From: Acidithiobacillus ferruginosus
GTDB taxonomy: Bacteria > Pseudomonadota > Gammaproteobacteria > Acidithiobacillales > Acidithiobacillaceae
NCBI RefSeq assembly: GCF_018854495.1
Contig: NZ_JABBDR010000096.1
Location: 1-47,929, forward strand
Reading direction: 5' to 3'
Length of the DNA stretch: 47,929 nucleotides
In this document: piece by piece, positions 9,077-18,501 of the stretch
Numbering within the stretch: the first letter of the stretch is position 1
Layout of the letters: the number at the start of each line of letters is the position of its first letter
The notes under the pieces: generated by a model
The model's database searches: none
Told to the model about the DNA's origin: nothing
What the model saw: only the letters and a program-made list of their open reading frames with translations
Made by a program: the position numbers and the translations under genes

Positions 9077-9871
9077 TCAATGGACAAAGCTCTGTACCAG
9101 CGAGCCGATGACCAGATCCCAGCCGTTGACCAAGACGAAGAGCATGAGTTTGAAGGGGAAAGACACCGTCACCGGCGACAGCATCATCATGCCCATGGAC
9201 ATCAGCACGGCCGCCACCACCAGATCGATGATCACGAAGGGTATGAAGATCAGAAAGCCGATCTGAAAGCCGGTCTTCAGTTCCGAAGTGACAAAGGCCG
9301 GGATCAGTAGCGTCATGGGCGTATCCGCGGGGGCCTGCAATTGCGGGTGTCCGGAGAGCTTGACGAAAAGCGCGAGATCATCGGGCCGCGTCTGCGAAAG
9401 CATGAAGGTGCGCAACGGTCCCTCAGCACGCGACATGGCCTGGGTGATATTGATCTGGTTTTGAGTAAGGGGCTGCAGGACTTCCGTGTTGAGCTTCTGA
9501 AACACCGGCGCCATCACAAAAAAAGTAAGAAAGAGCGATAGGCCGACGATGATCTGGCTGGGCGGCATCTGGGTCGAACCCAGAGCCTGTTTGAGCAGGG
9601 AGAGGACGATGATGATACGGGTGAAGGCTGTCATCATCAGCAACATGGCGGGCAAAAAGACCAGTACCGTCATGAAGATGAGCGCCTGAATACTGAGGCT
9701 GTACTCGGTGCCGCCGCCCGCTGCGGGACCTGTGGTAAAAGCGGGAAGGCCCCCGGCGATGGTTACTCCCGGAATACCGAGGGCGATCAGACCAAAGACG
9801 GCGATCCTGGTCCGGAAGGGGGCGGGGGTTCTGCCGGGTCCCTGGTGGGGGTCTTTATGTGCTGGTTCCAT
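9077..9871 (-). CDS. fliP: Flagellar export gate protein FliP
   Basis: FliP is the pentameric heart of the flagellar export gate. The reading frame stays open far upstream to 10411, but similarity begins only near the first hydrophobic stretch. The start I choose is the ATG at 9871, giving 264 residues against about 245-255 in the family. It yields a Pro-rich n-region, then [17 protein letters not shown] as a likely signal peptide. Family motifs include [40 protein letters not shown] and [20 protein letters not shown]. With this start fliP overlaps the 3' end of fliO by 85 bases in another frame, which is unusual. No strong Shine-Dalgarno precedes it, so the exact start is uncertain. Confidence 0.93.
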   Translation of the reverse strand: MEPAHKDPHQGPGRTPAPFRTRIAVFGLIALGIPGVTIAGGLPAFTTGPAAGGGTEYSLSIQALIFMTVLVFLPAMLLMMTAFTRIIIVLSLLKQALGSTQMPPSQIIVGLSLFLTFFVMAPVFQKLNTEVLQPLTQNQINITQAMSRAEGPLRTFMLSQTRPDDLALFVKLSGHPQLQAPADTPMTLLIPAFVTSELKTGFQIGFLIFIPFVIIDLVVAAVLMSMGMMMLSPVTVSFPFKLMLFVLVNGWDLVIGSLVQSFVH

Positions 9872-10347
9872 GGCCCTTGCTTGCGCCTCTCCATTGCGGT
9901 GCGCAACCAACCGGCAAAAGTGGCCGGCGAGTTGCTGGTGGTGTCTGGCAGCGTTGTCTCCAGGGTGTGCAGCAAGGTAATCCCTGCCGGAGTCACACCG
10001 AGAAGCAACTGCTGCTCTCCCACTTGTACTAGCAAAAGGCGTTCCCGCGTTCCGAGGGAGAGTGACGACACCACCCGCATACCTCCGACCTGCCCACCGA
10101 CCAGACCGGGTTGCAGTCGCTTGAGTAACCACACCACCCCGAAAAATATCAGGAGGACCAGCACCAGGGCAGAAAATAGTTGGAGAATAGCTGACCACGA
10201 AAAAGCGCTGTCCGCCCCCATGCCGACGGAGGTATCCGCCCAAACTGACGGGCTCCACAGGGCGAAGACCATGCCTGCCAGTCGGATTTTTGACGCTCGG
10301 AGGGCGGCCATTTTGACGCTGAAGTCGGGACCTGGATTTTTTTTCAA
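9787..10347 (-). CDS. fliO: Flagellar biosynthesis protein FliO
   Basis: FliO is a membrane chaperone that helps the FliP ring assemble. This 186-residue protein has an N-terminal hydrophobic segment ending in SVWA (a possible signal cleavage site), then the main span [20 protein letters not shown], and a small cytoplasmic domain with the family pattern [20 protein letters not shown] followed by [17 protein letters not shown]. The start is either a TTG at 10347 overlapping the fliN stop (TTGA) or the ATG at 10311. I keep the longer form because of the coupling, but either could be right. The C-terminal Pro/Ser-rich tail is read in a second frame by the start of fliP. Confidence 0.85.
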   Translation of the reverse strand: MKKNPGPDFSVKMAALRASKIRLAGMVFALWSPSVWADTSVGMGADSAFSWSAILQLFSALVLVLLIFFGVVWLLKRLQPGLVGGQVGGMRVVSSLSLGTRERLLLVQVGEQQLLLGVTPAGITLLHTLETTLPDTTSNSPATFAGWLRTAMERRKQGPWNQHIKTPTRDPAEPPPPSGPGSPSLV

Positions 10348-10841
10348 CGGAGTTTCTTGGCCCGTTCCGCCGGGCTGACGATGTCGGTGAGGCGAATGCC
10401 AAACTTGTCATTCACCAGCACGACCTCACCCTGGGCGATAAGGTAACCATTCACGAGCACATCCATCGGCTCGCCAGCGAGGCGTTCCAACTCGACCACC
10501 GAACCCTGCGCCAACTGCAGGAGATTCCGAATTTGAATCTTGGTACGTCCCAGCTCTACCGAGAGCGTCACCGGAATATCGAGAATCATATCCAGATTCT
10601 GCGCCTGCGTCCCGCTGCTGGCAGCGTGCAACTCGGGAATAGGGGCGGGAGTCGCCTTAGGGGCCTGCTTAAGTGGAGCATTGAGCTCTTTATCCGGTTC
10701 AGCAGATGCTTCCGTATCGGTGCTGGCGCCGCCCTGCTCCGCCATGGCCGCTGCCCAGTCCGCCATAATATCATCGGCCGCGCTGTTATCGGCCGCATCA
10801 GCCACGGGTTCTGCGTCTACCGGTATTTGCTCTTCAGCCAT
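10344..10841 (-). CDS. fliN: Flagellar motor switch protein FliN
   Basis: FliN forms the lower C-ring with FliM and also binds the export ATPase regulator FliH. The C-terminal SpoA domain (about residues 80-160) is clear: [20 protein letters not shown], then [20 protein letters not shown] and [21 protein letters not shown]. The N-terminal 75 residues are acidic, rich in Ala/Asp/Glu and probably disordered, so the protein is longer (165) than minimal FliN. It starts three bases after fliM. Confidence 0.96.
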   Translation of the reverse strand: MAEEQIPVDAEPVADAADNSAADDIMADWAAAMAEQGGASTDTEASAEPDKELNAPLKQAPKATPAPIPELHAASSGTQAQNLDMILDIPVTLSVELGRTKIQIRNLLQLAQGSVVELERLAGEPMDVLVNGYLIAQGEVVLVNDKFGIRLTDIVSPAERAKKLR

Positions 10842-10844
10842 GGT

Positions 10845-11858
10845 TCAACTCTCCAATGCCGCCATGACGGCTTGCCCTGCTGCGATTTCCGGACAGAGAT
10901 GTTCCGTCACCTGAACGGCGTATTTGCCATTGGACATTCCATAACGCCCGGAAAGCACCGGAATGCCATCAATGCGCGCGACAATCGTTTCCGGCATTTC
11001 AATAGGAATCACGTCGCCATCGCGTAGCGCCAGCAATTGCCGCAGAGTCAGGCGGGTTTGCACGAACTGCGCTTCCAGTTCCAGTTCGGCCTCCTGCATT
11101 TCGTCCTGCAGAGACTGCACCCAACGGCGGTCCACCTCAGAACGATCCGCCGTCGTGCCTGCCGTGAGCTGATCGCGTACCGGTTCGACCATGCCATAAG
11201 GAAGGCAGACGTGGAGGGTGCCCGTCCCCGACTCCAGTTCTACGGTGAACGTGGTGGTGATCACTACTTCTGTCGGCGTCGCAATATTGACGAACTGCGG
11301 GTTTACTTCCGAGCGCATCAACTCCGGGTTCAGGGGCGCTACCGGTGCCCAGGCCGACTTAAAGTCTTTGAACGCCATATCCAGAAGCCGCTTGATGATG
11401 CGTTGCTCCAGCGGGGTGAAGTCTCGGCCCTCAATACGCGCATGAAAGCGGCCATCACCACCGAAATAGTTGTCCACCACCGCAAAAATCAGGCGGGGAT
11501 CGAAGACGAACAATGCGGTCCCGCGCAGAGGCTTGATCTGTACCATATTGATATTACTGGGTACCACCAGACTGCGGATGAACTCACTATATTTGATCAG
11601 CCGCACCTGACCCACGGAGATTTCTGCCGTGCGCCGCAAAAAGTTGAACAGACTGACCCGCCATAGACGAGCAAAGCGCTCGTTGACCACCTCCAGGGTA
11701 GGCATACGTCCGCGCACGATACGATCCTGGTTGGCGAGATCATAAGGCCGCACACCACCCGGATCAGGCACTGCATCAGTCTCGGTGTCGACATCACCAC
11801 CTGCCATCCCTTTGAAGAGGGCGTCTACTTCATCCTGAGAAAGAATATCCTGTGCCAT
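10845..11858 (-). CDS. fliM: Flagellar motor switch protein FliM
   Basis: FliM links FliG to FliN in the C-ring and receives the chemotaxis signal. The 337-residue protein opens with ILSQDEVDALFKG, the conserved CheY-P binding peptide, so a CheY is expected elsewhere in the genome although no che gene is in this window. The middle CheC-like domain shows the usual GTALFVFDPRLIFAVVDNYF and GGDGRFHARIEGRDFTPLEQ. The C-terminal SpoA domain has LRQLLALRDGDVIPIEM. It follows fliK directly, where fliL would often lie. Confidence 0.97.
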   Translation of the reverse strand: MAQDILSQDEVDALFKGMAGGDVDTETDAVPDPGGVRPYDLANQDRIVRGRMPTLEVVNERFARLWRVSLFNFLRRTAEISVGQVRLIKYSEFIRSLVVPSNINMVQIKPLRGTALFVFDPRLIFAVVDNYFGGDGRFHARIEGRDFTPLEQRIIKRLLDMAFKDFKSAWAPVAPLNPELMRSEVNPQFVNIATPTEVVITTTFTVELESGTGTLHVCLPYGMVEPVRDQLTAGTTADRSEVDRRWVQSLQDEMQEAELELEAQFVQTRLTLRQLLALRDGDVIPIEMPETIVARIDGIPVLSGRYGMSNGKYAVQVTEHLCPEIAAGQAVMAALES

Positions 11859-11885
11859 GCGGTCACCGTATCGTTAGCGGCACTG

Positions 11886-11906
11886 CTTTGCAAGAATCAT
11901 GCAAAG
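11886..11906 (-). promoter_or_regulatory. Perfect hairpin across the fliK stop codon
   Basis: CTTTGCA (11886-11892) is the exact reverse complement of TGCAAAG (11900-11906), leaving a seven-base loop that contains the fliK stop codon (11897-11899). No T tract follows on the minus strand, so it is not a standard terminator. It could tune fliK-fliM expression or mRNA processing. It occupies the junction where many relatives carry fliL. Confidence 0.4.
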
Positions 11907-13132
11907 GTATTCACCAATCCCAACCGGGCACGGAGCGATATCGGAACTGCGGTAACCCCACCGGTCGCCTCCCCAACCGCCATAATACCGGAGGCGGGCG
12001 CCGATTTGTTGCGCGCGAAGGGCCGCCCGCCACTATCCGCCCCCACACTCGCCTGCCCCAGGCTCATCCCCGCCGCCGCAAAACTCTCCTGCAGTTGCGG
12101 CATGGCTGTGGCAATGGCTTCCCGCACTTCCGGATGTGGTGAGCTGAAAAAAGCATTGGTCTGACCATTTTGTTGAAGATCCAGATGCACCTCCAGCGGA
12201 CCCAGGTGCGGCGGGTTGAGATGCAGGGTGGCCTGCTGTATCTCCTGGCCCAGTAAAAATTGCACCTGCTGCCCCAGCGCCTGACCCCATTGCGGATTGC
12301 TATCCACCGGGGGCGCCACGACAGCCACTGCAGGGGCAGGGCCTGCGGTCGGAGTAACCCCGCTTAACACCGTCATATTCGGCAGATTGGCGCCGGGTTG
12401 ACCGGCACCATTGGTCACTTCCGAACTCTTGGTGGAGACCATCGCCAACGCGGCTGTCGAAGCGCTGGACGCGGTGACCACGCCAACGGTCTGAACCGGC
12501 GCGGGACGCGGCGTTTGCGCACTTGCCCCGTTGCCCTTCAGGCTCTGAACATGGATCGTCCCCAATGCACCGGCAGCATGGCCCGTGCCTTCCCTGAACA
12601 GCGTCGCCACCGCGTGATGACCGGACTCGTCGGCACCCCCTAAAGGCGTCGGTTTCCTGGATACGCCGTGGTCGTGGGGGGGCGCTGCGGTGGCTGCCAG
12701 GGGAAGTGTCGGCGAAAAAAACACGGCTGTCGTCAGGGGAACAACAGCCGTATTTTTGGCCGCGGATGTTTTATCAGCAACCTTTTTGGCCGGCACCGCA
12801 GTTGCACCGGTTTTCGCTGGATCGGGAACCGTCGACGTCGCCTTGATAGCCAGCGCCACCGGCAAAGTTTTGCCACCGCTTTCCCCCACCGGCTCGCGAA
12901 GCGCGCGCGGCGAGGCTTCTTGTGGTGCGTCTGATTTTTTTCCCGCGCTCTTCTCAGACGTACTCACCTTACCCTGGGCGCTCGCCGACGCCGCCGTCCG
13001 CTGCCCCGCCATCACCTGGGCGAAACCAGGCACCGGCCTTGTGCCGCTTGCGGTCTGTGCCGAAGCCGGAGCACCTGCCGACGCAGGCGTCGCTATTGGG
13101 TTGGCGGTTTCGCTCATGATTTCTGCAGCCAT
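11897..13132 (-). CDS. fliK: Hook-length control protein FliK
   Basis: FliK is a secreted ruler that measures the hook and triggers FlhB switching. The 411-residue protein has a long low-complexity Ala/Thr/Pro/Ser region (about residues 1-270) and a C-terminal Flg_hook domain. The latter is recognised by QQATLHLNPPHLGPLEVHLD and a following segment with FFSSPHPEVREAIATAMPQL. The ATG has an excellent ribosome binding site, GAGGAGGTG. It lies 32 bases after fliJ. Confidence 0.9.
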   Translation of the reverse strand: MAAEIMSETANPIATPASAGAPASAQTASGTRPVPGFAQVMAGQRTAASASAQGKVSTSEKSAGKKSDAPQEASPRALREPVGESGGKTLPVALAIKATSTVPDPAKTGATAVPAKKVADKTSAAKNTAVVPLTTAVFFSPTLPLAATAAPPHDHGVSRKPTPLGGADESGHHAVATLFREGTGHAAGALGTIHVQSLKGNGASAQTPRPAPVQTVGVVTASSASTAALAMVSTKSSEVTNGAGQPGANLPNMTVLSGVTPTAGPAPAVAVVAPPVDSNPQWGQALGQQVQFLLGQEIQQATLHLNPPHLGPLEVHLDLQQNGQTNAFFSSPHPEVREAIATAMPQLQESFAAAGMSLGQASVGADSGGRPFARNKSAPASGIMAVGEATGGVTAVPISLRARLGLVNTFA

Positions 13133-13164
13133 ACCGGCACCTCCTCAGAAAGATATTTGCACCA

Positions 13165-13623
13165 TCATAAGCAAAAAACACGCCTGATCCGTAGCGCGGA
13201 GGAGCGCATGGCCCATTCATCCAGCTCTTTTTGCATTTTGCGTAACACCAGGTTGCGCTGCTCATTTTCCAGACGCTGAGCGAGGGAGGCCAAGCCTTTT
13301 CCCCGCCCTCTGGCGGCCACCCATTCGCCTTGCAGCCAACGCACCTGCTGCTGTTGGTGCTGGAGATTTTCTCGTTGCAGCTTAAGCACCTGTTCAAGCT
13401 GTGCGATGAAACTGCGCATCTCCATCGCTTGCGCACTGAGGATACCAGCCTGCTCCGCGGCGACCGCCTGCTCGCGATACTGCGCCAGATAATTTTCCAA
13501 CAACTGTAGCTTATTCTGTATTTCATGCAGTAGCACACGCTGCCTACCCAGTGTCTGGGCCAGCTCTTTTTGCCGGTTATCGGCGTCTTCACGGAGGTAG
13601 AGGATGGTATCTCGGCGGCTCAT
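13165..13623 (-). CDS. fliJ: Flagellar export chaperone/general stalk protein FliJ
   Basis: FliJ forms the coiled-coil stalk in the FliI ATPase hexamer and escorts export chaperones. The 152-residue protein is almost entirely charged helix with heptad character (ELAQTLGRQRVLLHEIQNKL, then RSFIAQLEQVLKLQREN). Identity rests on length, coiled-coil nature and its place between fliI and fliK, because FliJ sequences are poorly conserved. It begins five bases after the fliI stop. Confidence 0.85.
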   Translation of the reverse strand: MSRRDTILYLREDADNRQKELAQTLGRQRVLLHEIQNKLQLLENYLAQYREQAVAAEQAGILSAQAMEMRSFIAQLEQVLKLQRENLQHQQQQVRWLQGEWVAARGRGKGLASLAQRLENEQRNLVLRKMQKELDEWAMRSSALRIRRVFCL

Positions 13624-13628
13624 AATAT

Positions 13629-15014
13629 TTAAGCAGGCGTAACTCCCGCGTGATCGTCCAGGTAATGGGTCATAACTTCTGCCAGTTGCGCCTGGCTTGT
13701 GGCCAGCGATACGGATTCCCGCTGATCCTGACGCAGAAAGGCGAGGATTTCGGGATAGGCGCGCACCGCCTGGTCAAGCAGCGGCTCCATGCCAGGCGTA
13801 TATGCACCGACCGCGATGAGATCCTGTTGGTCGCGATAGCGACTATAGAGGCGTTTGAGCAAATGCAAGCGACTCAACTGAAGTGGCGGCACAATATTCG
13901 GCATCACCCGGCTGATAGAGGCTTCCAGATCAATAGCCGGATACTGCCCTTGCTCAGCGAGGCTGCGGGACAATACCAGATGTCCGTCGAGCACGGCCCG
14001 CGCGCTATCGGCAATGGGGTCCTGCTGGTCATCACCTTCCATAAGCACGGTATAGAAAGCCGTAATGCTGCCGCCCCCCTCGGGACCATTGCCAGCGCGC
14101 TCCACCAATGCGGGCAAGCGCGCAAATACCGAAGGCGGATAACCCCGTACGGCTGGCGGCTCGCCCACGGCCAGGGCGATTTCGCGCTGCGCCATTGCAT
14201 AACGGGTCAATGAATCCATCAGCAGTAACACATGCTGGCCCTGACTCCGATAATATTCGGCGATGGCGGTTGCCAGGTGCGCGCCACGAATGCGGGTCAG
14301 CGCTGGCATGTCGGCAGGTGCCGCCACCACCACGGCACGGCGCAGACCGGACTCACCGAGAATATCCTCAATGAACTCCTTGACCTCGCGGCCACGCTCA
14401 CCAATCAATCCGACGACAATGACATCCGCATCCGTATTGCGCGCCATCATCCCCAAGAGGACGCTCTTACCCACGCCGCTGCCGGCAAACAGGCCCATGC
14501 GCGCACCGCGGCCAATGGTAAACAACGCATTGATGCTGCGCACCCCCACGTCGAGCGGCGCCCGCACCGGCGCCCGCCGCATGGGATTGATGGTCGTTCC
14601 CAGCAAAGGGACGCGTTCCTGACCAAGAATGGGCCCACCACCATCCAATACCTGACCTTGCCCATCCATAATCCGACCCAACATCTGCGGACTTACCCCC
14701 GCCTGAGCCTCTCCCGCCAAAGGTTGCACCCGTGCCCCAGGCGCCACTCCGTGCAAATCTCCCGCCGCCATGAGTTGTAGACGTCCGGCCTGAAAACCGA
14801 CTACTTCGGCGTCGATACCGCGCTGATGCGCTGCGGCCACCCGGCAGCGCGTTCCGATACTGGCATCAAAACCTTCTGCCTCCAAAACCAGACCCACCAT
14901 GCGCACCAGCCGCCCGCTGGGCAACAACGCGGGCAGCTGCCGCTGCATACGCGACTGTATACTCTGCAGATATTCGCCCCAGTGCCGTTGGCGGTCGGCA
15001 AATATCCCGGTCAT
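13629..15014 (-). CDS. fliI: Flagellum-specific export ATPase FliI
   Basis: FliI is the F1-beta-like ATPase energising flagellar type III export. The 461-residue sequence shows the Walker A motif FAGSGVGKSVLLGMMAR, VVGLIGERGREVKEFIED, Walker B HVLLLMDSLTRYAMAQREIA and the family stretch VGEPPAVRGYPPSVFARLPA. An N-terminal beta-barrel region precedes the catalytic core. The ATG overlaps the fliH stop by four bases. Confidence 0.97.
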   Translation of the reverse strand: MTGIFADRQRHWGEYLQSIQSRMQRQLPALLPSGRLVRMVGLVLEAEGFDASIGTRCRVAAAHQRGIDAEVVGFQAGRLQLMAAGDLHGVAPGARVQPLAGEAQAGVSPQMLGRIMDGQGQVLDGGGPILGQERVPLLGTTINPMRRAPVRAPLDVGVRSINALFTIGRGARMGLFAGSGVGKSVLLGMMARNTDADVIVVGLIGERGREVKEFIEDILGESGLRRAVVVAAPADMPALTRIRGAHLATAIAEYYRSQGQHVLLLMDSLTRYAMAQREIALAVGEPPAVRGYPPSVFARLPALVERAGNGPEGGGSITAFYTVLMEGDDQQDPIADSARAVLDGHLVLSRSLAEQGQYPAIDLEASISRVMPNIVPPLQLSRLHLLKRLYSRYRDQQDLIAVGAYTPGMEPLLDQAVRAYPEILAFLRQDQRESVSLATSQAQLAEVMTHYLDDHAGVTPA

Positions 15015-15733
15015 GTGGAAATCTCACCGAAAAGCTGATCCAGGGTTTCCCGCCAGCGCGTCTCCAGACGAAGATCCAGTTGCGTAGCCGCATGATCGAA
15101 TTCACGCCCCTGCCAGCGGCGGTCGGGGCGCGCCACCTCTGCATCCAGGCTGGCAGCCACCAATACGCCGCCCCGTTCCAGCTCAGCATCTGCCTGCAAC
15201 ACCACACCTTGCTCCGTCAGCTCCGGCATCAAACGTTCCACTAATGCGAGATCATCGGGATGCAGGCGAATGCTCGGCTGCGCACTCCGTACTGGCACCG
15301 CGCGCAGTGCCTCCCGGAGCAGCGGCAACAGCGACTCCGGCCGCAGAATCAGCTCGTGGCGGATCACCTGTCGGGCAATTTCCATGGCCAGCGCCAGCAG
15401 CGACTGTTCAACGCTCACATCCAGCGCCCGTAGCGGCATGCTGAAACCATGTAAAATCTGCTGCAAAGCCTGTTGAGCCTGGGCCGCAGCGGCCATGCCT
15501 TCGGCATACCCCGCCGCGTATCCTTGCTGATGCCCATGTTCCCGCCCTTCCCGCTCGGCCTGCCCATAAATGGCTTTTAATTCATCCGCCGTCGGCAAGA
15601 CTACGGATTGCGCGGAAATAGATTCCCCCGCCGCCTCCATCGGCGGGGCTCGCACCGCAGTCATATCCGGCAACTGCCAGCGTTGCAGATCGCCAATCGT
15701 GTCGCGAGAAATCACTTCCTGGGGCAATTTCAT
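15011..15733 (-). CDS. fliH: Export ATPase regulator FliH
   Basis: FliH dimers bind FliI and tether it to FliN at the C-ring. The start MKLPQEVISRDTIGDLQRWQ at 15733 matches FliH openings, so I reject the longer start, which would overlap fliG. Further along are the Gly/Ala helix region (GHQQGYAAGYAEGMAAAAQ), carrying the GxxxG-like repeats typical of FliH, and a C-terminal domain with LALAMEIARQVIRHEL and IRLHPDDLALVE. Length is 240 residues. It begins 16 bases after fliG and is coupled to fliI. Confidence 0.92.
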   Translation of the reverse strand: MKLPQEVISRDTIGDLQRWQLPDMTAVRAPPMEAAGESISAQSVVLPTADELKAIYGQAEREGREHGHQQGYAAGYAEGMAAAAQAQQALQQILHGFSMPLRALDVSVEQSLLALAMEIARQVIRHELILRPESLLPLLREALRAVPVRSAQPSIRLHPDDLALVERLMPELTEQGVVLQADAELERGGVLVAASLDAEVARPDRRWQGREFDHAATQLDLRLETRWRETLDQLFGEIST

Positions 15734-15749
15734 AGGCGCTCTCCGGCCC

Positions 15750-16760
15750 TCAAACCATGGCCTCACTGCTGCCGCTGCCCAGGCTAATCTGCCCGGCAGC
15801 GTCTAAACGGGTGGCAATCTGCAGGATGGACTTCTGCGCAGCCTCCACCTCGCTGACCCGCACCGGCCCCTTAGCCTCCAGATCATCGCGCATCATCTCC
15901 GCAGCGCGTTTTGACATATTCGTGAAGAATTTTTCGCGCAGCCCAGGACTGGCACCCTTCAAGGCGGTGACAAATCCCTCGGAAGGAATTTCCCGCAACA
16001 ACACCTGCAGACTGCGATCATCCAGCTTGATCAGGTCATCAAAGACAAACATCTTCTCCTGCACCTTTTCCGCCAGTTCACTATCATTTTCCCGCATCTT
16101 CTCGAGAATACTACCGGAGAGGCTGGTTTCCAGACGATTGAGCACTTCTGCCGCAGCTTTCGGGCCACCGAGACTGGCCACCTGCAGGCTTTGCGTCTCT
16201 CCCGATAACTGTTCTTCCAGGATATCATTCAACTCCCGGATCGCTGCGGGCTGCACCGTCTCCAGGCTGGCCAACCGCATCATGGCCTCGCCGACCAGAC
16301 GCTCCGGCAGATGATGAATCACCTCACCCGCCTGCTCAGGCTCCATGTAGGCGAGGATCATGGCCAGCACTTGCGGATGCTCCAGCTTGATCAAATCGGC
16401 GATGGAACGGGCATCCATCCATTTGAGATTCTCCAACCCACTGGAGTCACCACCATGGAGAATGCGATCAATGAGGGTGCTTGCCTTATCCGCACCCAAC
16501 GCCTTGTTCAGCATCGCCCGAATATACTGATCACTCCCGACACCCAGGGAGGTCTGACGTTCCAGACGTGAGCGAAAATCAGACAACACCGTCTGTGCCT
16601 GGTCGGTGGAAACATGGGACATACGCGCCATCGCGGCGCCCAACTTCTGGACCTCGCGCGGCCCCAAATGACGCATCACCTCCGCAGCCTCGTCCTCCCC
16701 CAGACTCAGAAGGAGAATGGCGCTGCGATCAATGCCATTAAGATCCCGCTTCACGGTCAT
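15750..16760 (-). CDS. fliG: Flagellar motor switch protein FliG
   Basis: FliG is the rotor subunit that contacts the stator. In this 336-residue protein the N-terminal FliF-binding domain begins GIDRSAILLLSLGEDEAAEV. The middle domain carries the EHPQ motif (LEHPQVLAMILAYMEP) that contacts FliM. The C-terminal torque domain carries the charged-helix sequence FVFDDLIKLDDRSLQVLLRE. The start overlaps the fliF 3' end by 23 bases. Confidence 0.97.
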   Translation of the reverse strand: MTVKRDLNGIDRSAILLLSLGEDEAAEVMRHLGPREVQKLGAAMARMSHVSTDQAQTVLSDFRSRLERQTSLGVGSDQYIRAMLNKALGADKASTLIDRILHGGDSSGLENLKWMDARSIADLIKLEHPQVLAMILAYMEPEQAGEVIHHLPERLVGEAMMRLASLETVQPAAIRELNDILEEQLSGETQSLQVASLGGPKAAAEVLNRLETSLSGSILEKMRENDSELAEKVQEKMFVFDDLIKLDDRSLQVLLREIPSEGFVTALKGASPGLREKFFTNMSKRAAEMMRDDLEAKGPVRVSEVEAAQKSILQIATRLDAAGQISLGSGSSEAMV

Positions 16761-18468
16761 TGGCTAACCATTCCTTCACTACCTGAGCGGCACGCGCCGG
16801 GTCTTGCATGACCAGTTGGCGGGCCACATAGAGATCGGTTTCCAGCGGATTTTCAGGCAGTGCCACCGGTCCATGACCCGCTCCGGCGAGGGTGGTTGCT
16901 GACGGCACGCCAACCCCAGGTGTCGCTGGCCTTTTATCCTCTGCTGATGCTGATGAGGCTGCCTCACCGGCGCTGTCTTCGGTGTCCATTACCGGTTCTT
17001 GCCGCATGCGGCGGCGCAGCAATGGCCTGACTACCCCGACATAGAGCAGGAGGGCAAGAATCAACAGCACCAGGTAACGCAAGCCACTGTTCATCAGCGT
17101 AAGGAACCAGGATTGCTGCCACCACGGAAGGGCGGTCGCCGCCGACTGTGTAGTAAAAGGCATGTTGACCACTTTCACCGTATCACCGCGCTGAGCATTG
17201 TAGCCAATGGCGTTTTCCACCAATTGCTGCACCTGCGCCAGTTGAGCGGCCGTCAGGGGTTTGGCGTGGATGGCGCCCAGGCCGCTTTCAGTAACCCGGT
17301 CATCCACCAGCACCGCAACCGACAGGCGTTTGACGCTGCCCACCGGTTGCACGGTATGCACGATGGTCTTATCGACATCGTAATTAGTGGTGCTGTCGTT
17401 GCTACTCTCTGTGGGCGCCAGCATCTTGAGGGTGGGCGCGACCGCAATCAGCGCGGCTGGCGACATCGCCGAAGCCACCGGCGCCACCAGAGGCGCGATG
17501 GCCACCCCTGGCGGCTGATTGGAAAGCGCGCCCGGCACACCGTAGGGTCCGGCACCACCCGTACCGCTGCTGATGTGCGTCTGCTCGCTCAGTATCTGTC
17601 CCTTGCCGTAACGCACCGAGCTGCTTTCACTCTTGGCGAAATCAATGTCAGCGGAAACAGCGACCCGCACCCCATTGTGACCCACTATGGGCGTCAGAAT
17701 TTCCTGAATGCGTTTTTGGTATTGCTGGTCTACCTCGCGCTGATAGGCCAGTTGCGATGGCTGCAGACCACTATCGGCATTGCCATGAGAACTCAGCAAG
17801 TCACCGTGCTGATCAACCACGGTAACGTTCTTGTCCTGCAAACCGGGCACGCTGGCCGCCACCAGATGTACCACTCCCGCCACCTGCGCCGCGCTCAACA
17901 CCCGCCCCGGATAGACCTCCAGCATTACCGATGCCGTGGGGTTCTCCTGTTCGCTGAGAAACACCGAAGGCTTGGGAATAGCGAGATGAACCTTGGCGTT
18001 TTCTACCGCTGAAAGGGAGGCTATCGTCCGCTCCAGAGAACCTTCCAGCGCCCGTTGATAATTGATGTGCTCGACAAACTCGCTGGTACCCATGGGTTCA
18101 TGGTCAAGCAGTTCAAAGCCAACCCCGGCCCCTTTAGGCAGCCCCGCCGCCGCGAGCTTCATCCGAGTCCCATAAACATGACTTCCCGGCACCGAGATAA
18201 CCGCACCACCGTCACTGATCCGATAGGGAATATTGAGCTTTTGCAGTTCGGCAATGACCTGACCGCCATCCCGGTTGGAAAGATTGGTATAGAGCACTTT
18301 ATACGGCGGCTTACCATTCCAGACGAAGGCAACGATCAGCACGGCCAGCACGGCGGCGAGGACCGCCAATACCGTAAAACGGCGATTGGGCGTCATTTCC
18401 TGCCAGCGCCGCTGAGCTTCCGCAGCGCCGCCGGAGAGCGTGGTGGGTCTTGCCGCTTCAGTGGCCAT
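16738..18468 (-). CDS. fliF: Flagellar MS-ring protein FliF
   Basis: FliF builds the MS ring in the inner membrane, the base of the whole machine. The 576-residue protein has an N-terminal span (FTVLAVLAAVLAVLIVAFVW), then the YscJ-like domain (PYKVLYTNLSNRDGGQVIAE). A periplasmic domain with QRALEGSLERTIASL follows, and a C-terminal span lies near residues 450-475 (YLVLLILALLLYVGVVRPLL). The last 40 residues form the FliG-binding tail (LVMQDPARAAQVVKEWL). AAGGA precedes the ATG. Confidence 0.97.
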   Translation of the reverse strand: MATEAARPTTLSGGAAEAQRRWQEMTPNRRFTVLAVLAAVLAVLIVAFVWNGKPPYKVLYTNLSNRDGGQVIAELQKLNIPYRISDGGAVISVPGSHVYGTRMKLAAAGLPKGAGVGFELLDHEPMGTSEFVEHINYQRALEGSLERTIASLSAVENAKVHLAIPKPSVFLSEQENPTASVMLEVYPGRVLSAAQVAGVVHLVAASVPGLQDKNVTVVDQHGDLLSSHGNADSGLQPSQLAYQREVDQQYQKRIQEILTPIVGHNGVRVAVSADIDFAKSESSSVRYGKGQILSEQTHISSGTGGAGPYGVPGALSNQPPGVAIAPLVAPVASAMSPAALIAVAPTLKMLAPTESSNDSTTNYDVDKTIVHTVQPVGSVKRLSVAVLVDDRVTESGLGAIHAKPLTAAQLAQVQQLVENAIGYNAQRGDTVKVVNMPFTTQSAATALPWWQQSWFLTLMNSGLRYLVLLILALLLYVGVVRPLLRRRMRQEPVMDTEDSAGEAASSASAEDKRPATPGVGVPSATTLAGAGHGPVALPENPLETDLYVARQLVMQDPARAAQVVKEWLANDREAGS

Positions 18469-18501
18469 GCATCAGTCCTTGGTCGCCGTCAATCGCACCG
18501 A

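Noticed and set aside
9077..10411. A 444-residue open frame covering fliP, fliO and part of fliN
   Set aside because: Only the last 264 codons match FliP; the upstream part is fliO and fliN in a different frame and has no signal sequence logic.
12969..13593. A 207-codon minus-strand frame across fliJ and fliK
   Set aside because: It is out of frame with the conserved fliJ coiled coil and fliK; its Trp/Arg/Ser-rich composition is typical of a shifted frame.
16999..18012. A 337-codon plus-strand frame opposite fliF
   Set aside because: Antisense shadow with His/Arg-rich composition and no start signal.
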